From the NCBI GenBank assembly GCA_017608525.1, contig JAFCFS010000005.1:1-32389 (forward strand): a stretch of 32,389 nt of DNA, read 5' to 3'. Source of the stretch: Candidatus Woesearchaeota archaeon. Lineage in GTDB: Archaea; Nanobdellota; Nanobdellia; SCGC-AAA011-G17; GW2011-AR17. Under the pieces are notes generated by a model. The model did not search any database. It had not been told where the DNA came from and saw only the letters and a program-made list of their open reading frames with translations. Made by a program: the position numbers and the translations under genes. Positions 26,792 through 32,389 of this stretch are shown here, piece after piece; the stretch's first letter is position 1, and the number at the start of each line of letters is the position of its first letter.

Positions 26792-27485
26792 TTTTACCTT
26801 TTTTAGCCTCCATTAAGAAATTTTTAATCTCGTCCGTTAAACCGGAAGTATGAGCTTTTTCTTCAACTAATCTAATTGCTTTAATTGCAAGCATTTCGTC
26901 TTCTGCATTCTTTCCTCTAATCCAAATTCTTCCATTTTGTCCAACAATTATTTGGCAGTTTGTTAATTCTTTGATTAGATTTATCATACTTCCTTTTTTG
27001 CCTACTATTCTTGGTATTCTTTGAGGTATAACATTTATGATTATTCCACCAACTAATTTCTTTAAACCAGGACCTTTCATAGTTAAATCTATAGCTTTAA
27101 ATTTGGTAACACTAATTATCCTTGTCACAATATATTCATCAAGATCATAATACCTGGAAAGCTCTGTTCCTCTCTCAATGAAATCCGAAGTTGCATCCCT
27201 AACAGAAAGATTTGCATCGTAAGCATAACCAATATCAACAAGCCAATTATAATAACCTACTTCATTAATTCTTCCAATTACTATGTCTCCTTTTTTTGGT
27301 ATGTAGGTTCCTCTTAGAGGGATTAATTTTATAACCCTTCCATTTATATCGATTAAACTTACTCTCGAAGCTATTAAATCTTCTCCATCCCTATAGGCAT
27401 CTCCGACAGGTATATAATCCATGCCTTTAGCTATTAATTCCCCAGGAACAACAATTTGCTTATTTTTAACAAACAATTTTCCCAT
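26784..27485 (-). CDS. rrp4: Exosome RNA-binding subunit Rrp4
   Basis: VPGELIAKGMDYIPVGDAYRDGEDLIASRVSL...VIGRINEVGYYNWLVDIGYAYDANLSV...IPRIVGKKGSMINLIKELTNC. Confidence 0.96.
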   Translation of the reverse strand: MGKLFVKNKQIVVPGELIAKGMDYIPVGDAYRDGEDLIASRVSLIDINGRVIKLIPLRGTYIPKKGDIVIGRINEVGYYNWLVDIGYAYDANLSVRDATSDFIERGTELSRYYDLDEYIVTRIISVTKFKAIDLTMKGPGLKKLVGGIIINVIPQRIPRIVGKKGSMINLIKELTNCQIIVGQNGRIWIRGKNAEDEMLAIKAIRLVEEKAHTSGLTDEIKNFLMEAKKGKNV

Positions 27486-27486
27486 T

Positions 27487-28185
27487 TTACTTCTTTTTCA
27501 ATATTTTTGTTTCAACATCACCGTGACAAAGTTTACTTAACTCATTAAAAAAACTTTCTTGCATTCCAGCAGGTATTTCAACAATTGCAATTAAACTACC
27601 ATCACCCTGCCATTCATCTTTTAATAACTTTCCATAGTTCTTAAGTACGTTATAGCTTTTAGCAGCATATGTTGGAGGAATTTTGACTGCAACTTCCCAT
27701 ACTTCAAACTTTATCGGCAAAATTGGTCTTAATTGAGACAAAATCTCTTGTATCTGTTCCTCTGCCTCCCTAAATTCATCGATTTTAACATTCGCTTCAT
27801 CCATTGCCCTCTCGATTCTTTCGGGCGGATGTGGCAACCCAGTTCTTGGATCGACTGCATTTCTGCTAATTATGTTTATGATTTGTTTTTTCTTTTCTTC
27901 CTTCAATTTTTTCCTGTACTCTGAAGTAAGTTGGACTTCTCCTTCTTTAACAATCCTTTCGGCAATTTTATAGGCATCGTTGGTTCCAAAAATATCTTCC
28001 AAATCTTTTTCTGATGCTCTCTCCCCTATCTTGACATCTTTAAAAATTTCAGTCGTTGCTAATACATCATCAATCTTCCCAATACCATTTCTAAAATCCA
28101 TTGCTTTATCACAATCTACAAGCACTTCAAAATTCTTTCCTTTTATTTTGAGTCTGGCAACTACTGCTTTATCAACGTCTACCAT
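27487..28185 (-). CDS. Ribosome maturation protein SBDS/Sdo1
   Basis: DVDKAVVARLKIKGKNFEVLVDCDKAMDFRNG...RNAVDPRTGLPHPPERIERAMDEA. Confidence 0.96.
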   Translation of the reverse strand: MVDVDKAVVARLKIKGKNFEVLVDCDKAMDFRNGIGKIDDVLATTEIFKDVKIGERASEKDLEDIFGTNDAYKIAERIVKEGEVQLTSEYRKKLKEEKKKQIINIISRNAVDPRTGLPHPPERIERAMDEANVKIDEFREAEEQIQEILSQLRPILPIKFEVWEVAVKIPPTYAAKSYNVLKNYGKLLKDEWQGDGSLIAIVEIPAGMQESFFNELSKLCHGDVETKILKKK

Positions 28186-28883
28186 TTTATTTTCTTCTTG
28201 TTTATTTTTGTGAATTGCTTTTTCTCCAAATCAACATACGCTCCATCAATTCTTTTCAAATTGAATTCCTTCCCCAAAACTTTCTTCATTATTTTAATTG
28301 CTAATTTTATACCTTCTTCTATTGTAATGTTTTCATTGTACTCTTTTTCAAGCATTTTTTTCGCTTCGACTTCTCCTTCTCCGATAGCTGTTGCTTTATA
28401 TTCGAAATAGATTCCAATTGGATCAGTTACTAATAGTCTTGGCCTGTCATCTACGCCAATAAACATTAGTGAAACACCAAATGGTCTGGCTCCTCCTAAT
28501 TGTGTGTAAAGTTGCTTAATGTCGCAAATTTCTTTTACCAAAGAGACGGTATCAATTGGAACATCATATGTTACTCTATGTTGTTGTGCAATCAATTGGG
28601 CTTTTTCAATCAAAACTCTCCCGTCCATAACGCATCCTGTTGCAGTTGCTCCAATGTGTTTATCTATCTGGAACACTTTTTCAATAGCTTCTGGAACAAT
28701 CAAGCTTTCTGTAATCCTCTTGTCTACAACTATTAAAACACCGTCTTTGCACCTAATCCCGATTGACAAACTTCCCTGCTTCACTGCTTCCCTAGCATAT
28801 TCAACCTGTAAAAGCCTACCGTCAGGACTAAACATAATACTAGTCCTGTCGTAACCCATCATTTGATTTGTTAGCTCGTGCAT
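28179..28883 (-). CDS. psmA: Proteasome subunit alpha
   Basis: GYDRTSIMFSPDGRLLQVEYAREAVKQGSLSIGIRCKDGVLIVVDKRI. Confidence 0.97.
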   Translation of the reverse strand: MHELTNQMMGYDRTSIMFSPDGRLLQVEYAREAVKQGSLSIGIRCKDGVLIVVDKRITESLIVPEAIEKVFQIDKHIGATATGCVMDGRVLIEKAQLIAQQHRVTYDVPIDTVSLVKEICDIKQLYTQLGGARPFGVSLMFIGVDDRPRLLVTDPIGIYFEYKATAIGEGEVEAKKMLEKEYNENITIEEGIKLAIKIMKKVLGKEFNLKRIDGAYVDLEKKQFTKINKKKIKW

Positions 28884-29233
28884 TTTCCCTCTTGGGCAGC
28901 AAAAGTTTTTTTAATTGCTTTATTTAAAATACCTGATACTGTTATTGTCCTTATTAAAACTTTCTTATTTTCTATACTTTTTACTAAACTCAGGGCTGCC
29001 CTGACTTTATCCACCTCCTTTACGTTTGTTTTTATTATTCCTCTATTATTAGCATATTTTGGAACAAACAAAATGCCGGCCCTTGCCAAACCATATTCAC
29101 CTAGAAAATTGAGCAATGATCTTTTGATAGCATTTTTAGCTGTTTTAAAATCTATCTTAAAATTTCCATCACTTATTATTTCGAATCCAATATACCTTTT
29201 TTTCTCCTTTAATGTTGGTAAAATCAGTCTCAT
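28871..29233 (-). CDS. rnp2: RNase P protein component 2 (Pop5-like)
   Basis: MRLILPTLKEKKRYIGFEII...LLNFLGEYGLARAGILFVPKYANNRGIIKTNVKEVDKVRAALSLV; ATG at 29233 preferred over TTG at 29263 because of TATA spacing. Confidence 0.88.
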   Translation of the reverse strand: MRLILPTLKEKKRYIGFEIISDGNFKIDFKTAKNAIKRSLLNFLGEYGLARAGILFVPKYANNRGIIKTNVKEVDKVRAALSLVKSIENKKVLIRTITVSGILNKAIKKTFAAQEGKCTS

Positions 29234-29277
29234 TCTTCCACAGAAAAATTGTTCTATTCTCAAAAGATAACTATTTT

Positions 29278-29289
29278 AGTTTATAAACT
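29278..29289. promoter_or_regulatory. Palindromic TATA element AGTTTATAAACT upstream of Pop5/super-cluster
   Basis: Perfect 12-bp palindrome; ~45-55 bp upstream of ATG 29233, implying initiation ~25 bp downstream on minus strand. Confidence 0.55.
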
Positions 29290-29305
29290 TTTTCTTAAAT
29301 TTAAA

Positions 29306-29520
29306 AGAAGAAAAGCGCTCTGGGCTTGTTGGACTTAATCCATAAAGATCAAATCCAAATCAGTGAAAATCCAAAGGATTTCCACTAAAACTTAGTTTAT
29401 GGCAAAGCCACAAACTAAGCCAAGTCACCCGCGCTATCAGCTGTTGACGTCCGAAGTCCAAGTCTTCATGGAAAATCCGAAGATTCCCCACAAAGACTTG
29501 AAGTCTTCCGCCAACAGCTA
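29306..29520 (-). ncRNA. Candidate highly structured non-coding RNA, ~215 nt
   Basis: On minus strand: 19-bp hairpin capped by cUUCGg (29459-29500), outer AGCUGUUG/CAACAGCU, then a junction closed by AGCGC/GCGCU enclosing three hairpins (29391-29419, 29362-29386, 29329-29358). Non-canonical positions are G-U on minus but A-C on plus. TATA-like ATTTATAAAT at 29541-29550 and U-rich end. Confidence 0.75.
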
Positions 29521-29540
29521 AGAATTTTGACGATTTTCAT

Positions 29541-29550
29541 ATTTATAAAT
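29541..29550. promoter_or_regulatory. TATA-like palindrome ATTTATAAAT, candidate promoter for structured RNA (minus) and/or gene at 29608 (plus)
   Basis: ~25 bp from RNA 5' end on minus strand; also upstream of ATG 29608. Confidence 0.45.
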
Positions 29551-29607
29551 CTTTCTCTCTTAAAAATAATCACAAAATTTATAAAAAACCAATTTAAGAT
29601 TAATTTC

Positions 29608-30123
29608 ATGATTAAAAACATCCTTTGCATATTTGCCATTGCACTCTTAATTTGTTTACCTAGTTTAGTGTATGCTGGAGATTTAAAAGAAATAAATTTA
29701 GGAAAAGAGGCTCAGGGTGAATGGTTCCAAAAAAATGACAAGGTAAAATTTATTTACCATGGAAGAGCAAATGTAATTTCAATAGAAAAAATCACAAATA
29801 AGAGTATCAAGATTACAATATTTCCAAATCTCGAAGAAGGTATTGAGTTAACATTAAAAAAGGGAGATAAACTGAGGTTAGACCTAAATAAAGACCAAAG
29901 AACAGATGTCGAAATAAATTTGTACTTAATCAAAAATGGAAGCGCTTTTTTAATATTCAAAAGTTTGGATGATAGGAAAAAGGTGGAAAATATAATAACA
30001 GGAAAATTTTACGCTGAAGGTGTTGTAGAAGAAAAAAATAATATAATGTACTATTTGCTTTTTGCAATATTTTCTCTGTTTATATTTTTAATCATTTTAA
30101 ATTATAAAGCAAAAAGAAGATGA
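29608..30123 (+). CDS. Signal-peptide-bearing, C-terminally membrane-anchored hypothetical protein
   Basis: MIKNILCIFAIALLICLPSLVYAGD signal peptide; C-terminal YYLLFAIFSLFIFLIILNYKAKRR. Confidence 0.7.
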   Translation: MIKNILCIFAIALLICLPSLVYAGDLKEINLGKEAQGEWFQKNDKVKFIYHGRANVISIEKITNKSIKITIFPNLEEGIELTLKKGDKLRLDLNKDQRTDVEINLYLIKNGSAFLIFKSLDDRKKVENIITGKFYAEGVVEEKNNIMYYLLFAIFSLFIFLIILNYKAKRR

Positions 30124-30836
30124 AATCTAATATAGGTATACTTGGATACGGTGAGGTTGGTAGGGCAATAGCGAAATTCTATAAGAAACCAAGAATAAAA
30201 GATCTTAATAGGGATGATGGTTTAAAAGGGATAGAAATTTTACATGTTTGCATCCCGTGGACTAAAAAATTTATAGAAATTGTAAAAAAAGAAATTGTTG
30301 ATATTAAACCAAAATTAACAATAATCCATTCTACAGTAGCCCCACTAACAACAAAAAAACTCGGAAATTATGGTTTAATTGTTCATAGTCCGGTTAGGGG
30401 AATTCATCCGCATCTTTATAAAAGCATTAAGACGTTTGTGAAGTATATAGGAGCAGACAGCAGAAAAGCTGCAAAACTGGCGAAAGAACATTTTGAAAGT
30501 TTGGGTATAAGAACAAAGATTTTTTATCCATCCGTTACTACAGAGCTCGGTAAATTGTTTAGTACAACCTATTATGGGTTATGTATCGCTTGGCATGGTG
30601 AAATGAAAAAAATTTGTGGTAAATTTGGAGTCGATTTCAAGAAGGCCGTTACAGATTTTAATCTTACATATAATGAAGGTTACGAGAAACTAGGAATGAA
30701 GAATGTAATAAGACCAACACTTTACCCACCTAATAGCTATATCGGTGGTCACTGCATAATCCCAAATGCAAAAATACTGAAAAAATATTCCAATAGTGAA
30801 GCAATAAAATTGATTCTCAAGTATTCAAAAAAATAG
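30120..30836 (+). CDS. NAD(P)-binding dehydrogenase-like protein (UDP-glucose/GDP-mannose DH or 6PGDH-like Rossmann)
   Basis: NIGILGYGEVGRAIAKFY; VCIPW; IIHSTVAP; GGHCIIP; ATGA overlap with upstream gene. Confidence 0.65.
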   Translation: MKSNIGILGYGEVGRAIAKFYKKPRIKDLNRDDGLKGIEILHVCIPWTKKFIEIVKKEIVDIKPKLTIIHSTVAPLTTKKLGNYGLIVHSPVRGIHPHLYKSIKTFVKYIGADSRKAAKLAKEHFESLGIRTKIFYPSVTTELGKLFSTTYYGLCIAWHGEMKKICGKFGVDFKKAVTDFNLTYNEGYEKLGMKNVIRPTLYPPNSYIGGHCIIPNAKILKKYSNSEAIKLILKYSKK

Positions 30837-30839
30837 TTC

Positions 30840-30914
30840 TGCCCCGGCCGAGATTTGAACTCGGGTCTCAGCCTCGAAAGGGCTGAATGATTGACCGGAC
30901 TACACTACCGGGGC
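30840..30914 (-). tRNA. tRNA-Glu (anticodon TTC)
   Basis: GCCCCGG/CCGGGGC acceptor, CAGCC-CTTTCGA-GGCTG anticodon arm, T-loop TTCAAAT; no encoded CCA. Confidence 0.95.
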
Positions 30915-30940
30915 ATAAGTTTAGGAACTAAAGTAAATTT

Positions 30941-31672
30941 TTAATTCTTTCGCTTTATTTTTATTTTAGAATAGGGTTCTTTTTTTAATTTTTCTATTAG
31001 CCAATCAAAGTATCCTTCGTAATCTTTAACCTCTTTTTTACAAGATAGTAATAAGTGGAATTTTTGAGTAAACTTAAAATCTTTTGCTTCTTTTTGCTTC
31101 TTTTTGATTTTTTTTAAAGTTGAATAGGCTCTCTTTACAGAAATAGGGTTAAGCCCAGTAATTCCTGCCATATAACCAATTCCCTCAAACAAATCTATAT
31201 AAAATTGAACATTATTTATTGCAGTTTCTTCATCTACCTTAAAATGTTTTGCCATTTCACCAATCAAATTTTTCCATTTTGTATACGTTTTCAGAGTATC
31301 AAAATGGTAAAGAACATAATTGTTTTCTTCTATAATTTGTTTGTCAAGTGCTATTTCAGTAAACATATGCAGTTCTTTTTCATTTAAATTCGGAAATTTT
31401 TTATGTAGCTTTTTTACTTTTTCCTCAATATAATCTTTGTGAGCATATTTGTCCACAATTAAATGGAGATCTATTCCCCTGCAGAGAGTCTTATATTCTT
31501 TTTTCTTTCTAAGTTTTTTAATCAAGCCTTTAAGTAATTCATGGTTTTCGTCAACACCAATTATCAATTTTTCAAGATCCGGATAAATATTGCCAAAAAG
31601 AAATTCTTTATCGTTGCATAGACCTGGCTCAACCCACGTTGCAACATATAAATGAGTCATAATGCCAGGCAT
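30941..31672 (-). CDS. Hypothetical protein with zinc-dependent phospholipase C-like His/Asp pattern
   Basis: MTHLYVA...GNIYPDL...IDLHLIVDKYAHKDYIEE...; family assignment tentative. Confidence 0.5.
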   Translation of the reverse strand: MPGIMTHLYVATWVEPGLCNDKEFLFGNIYPDLEKLIIGVDENHELLKGLIKKLRKKKEYKTLCRGIDLHLIVDKYAHKDYIEEKVKKLHKKFPNLNEKELHMFTEIALDKQIIEENNYVLYHFDTLKTYTKWKNLIGEMAKHFKVDEETAINNVQFYIDLFEGIGYMAGITGLNPISVKRAYSTLKKIKKKQKEAKDFKFTQKFHLLLSCKKEVKDYEGYFDWLIEKLKKEPYSKIKIKRKN

Positions 31673-31721
31673 ACCATTATGTTAAATAGAATAAGTTCAT
31701 ATTTAAATTTATCGACAAAAA

Positions 31722-31805
31722 CGCCGCGGGTGGGATTCGAACCCACACGTCCCGAAGGACACAGGCTCTCCAGGCCTGCGCAATACCAGGTTATGCGACC
31801 GCGGC
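31722..31805 (-). tRNA. tRNA-Ser (anticodon GGA)
   Basis: GCCGCGG/CCGCGGC acceptor, CAGGC-CTGGAGA-GCCTG anticodon arm, long variable arm TGTCCTTCGGGACGT, T-loop TTCGAAT, discriminator G; no encoded CCA. Confidence 0.96.
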
Positions 31806-31949
31806 ATTCGGTAGCAAAATTGGTATGCCTTCCTTAATTTTGAACTTTTTTCTGCATTTTTTACAAATAAGCATTGAAGCAGTCTTATCGTATATTAAGT
31901 TTCCTTTGCATATCGGACATGCTAAAATTTTGAGCAAATCTTCATTCAT
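31791..31949 (-). CDS. Trm112/YcaR (UPF0434)-like zinc-ribbon small protein
   Basis: MNEDLLKILACPICKGNLIYDKTASMLICKKCRKKFKIKEGIPILLPNAAVA* (52 aa, absent from ORF track); ACPxC...CxxC...EGIPxLL pattern; ATGA overlap with upstream CDS. Confidence 0.85.
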   Translation of the reverse strand: MNEDLLKILACPICKGNLIYDKTASMLICKKCRKKFKIKEGIPILLPNAAVA

Positions 31950-32389
31950 TTTTTAATGTTTTTCCAACTCATTCCACTTATTAAATGTTTGCATTTTACG
32001 CTAGCATCACAATACAAACCAAATCCGTTTTTTTCAACATCTTCACAAAAAAACATATCATCAAAACAAAGTATTTCTTCAACATACCTAAATTTAATTT
32101 TTTCTAAAACATCTCTTCGAATTAAAACACACCCCAAGCCACATTTTTTAATTTTAATTAATTTATCCCCTTCGATTTCTTCTGGTTTTAAAAACCTCAT
32201 CAGTTTTTTGTTGTCTTTTTTTTCTTTCCATAAAAGGGGAAGGTACATGATTTTTCCATTTATTTTATATCTACTAAAATAAACTCCAGAAACAACTTTC
32301 TTTTCATGCCTTATTAGTTTCTCGATAACATCTTTGGGTGGAATAACATCTTGTTCTAAACTTAAAAAATAGTCATACCCTTTTTCTAG
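31946..32389 (-). CDS. Glycosyltransferase (GT-A/family 2-like) C-terminal part, truncated by window end
   Basis: Frame open to 32389: LEKGYDYFLSLEQDVIPPKDVIEKLIRHEKKVVSGVYFSRYKINGKIMYLPLLWKEKK...GLGCVLIRRDVLEKIKFRYVE...FFCEDVEKNGFGLYCDASVKCKHL. Confidence 0.7.
   Translation of the reverse strand, partial: LEKGYDYFLSLEQDVIPPKDVIEKLIRHEKKVVSGVYFSRYKINGKIMYLPLLWKEKKDNKKLMRFLKPEEIEGDKLIKIKKCGLGCVLIRRDVLEKIKFRYVEEILCFDDMFFCEDVEKNGFGLYCDASVKCKHLISGMSWKNIKK

Noticed and set aside
28878-29270. 130-aa plus-strand ORF antisense to Pop5
   Set aside because: Mirror ORF from codon bias; Pop5 motif on minus strand is convincing.
29306-29520. Structured RNA as RNase P RNA (suggested by adjacent Pop5)
   Set aside because: I could not find the conserved GAGGAAAGUC (CR-I) or ACAGAA (CR-V) type strings on either strand; length ~215 nt is short. 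Left as unclassified, pending Infernal.
29306-29520. Structured RNA as SRP 7S RNA or box C/D / H/ACA guide
   Set aside because: No SRP helix-8 GGAG/GNAR motif, no RUGAUGA + CUGA pair in proper spacing, and no terminal ACA after a hairpin.
1-32389. CRISPR arrays, transposons, prophage or toxin-antitoxin islands
   Set aside because: No regularly spaced direct repeats, terminal repeats or transposase/integrase ORFs seen; the MNT/HEPN-like gene is a single chain in a ribosomal cluster, not a two-gene TA pair.

Overview
AT-rich archaeal chromosomal window. Lineage cannot be fixed from sequence alone, although the compact overlapping genes suit a small-genome archaeon. I see no CRISPR array, transposase or phage module. 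Left part (minus strand): pilin-like genes, PEP synthase, L10e/L35Ae, and a tandem nucleotidyltransferase/HEPN-like protein. Middle (plus strand): a NuoE-NuoF-HoxU-like diaphorase module fused by gene order to a complete 2-oxoacid:ferredoxin oxidoreductase (KorDABC), with an orphan gene between them. Next come TreT-like glycosyltransferase, an archaeal AsnA (AsnRS-like core without anticodon domain) divergent from an Lrp/AsnC regulator, and an AsnB-Dph6 fusion. A ~12 kb minus-strand information-processing super-cluster follows (Pop5, proteasome alpha, SBDS, exosome Rrp4/41/42, RpoK, enolase, L21e, RpoF, DUF655, S13, S4, S11, Rpo3, tRNA-Leu, L18e, L13, S9, RpoN). Right end: two tRNAs, small membrane/NAD-binding genes, an un-tracked Trm112/YcaR-like zinc-ribbon ORF overlapping tRNA-Ser, and a partial glycosyltransferase. 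The most novel-looking signals are: (1) a ~215-nt highly structured candidate ncRNA (29306-29520, minus strand, assigned by G-U wobble logic); (2) the AsnB-Dph6 fusion; (3) the Kor/HoxEFU-like cluster; (4) a switch-like set of mutually exclusive helices at 3571-3710.
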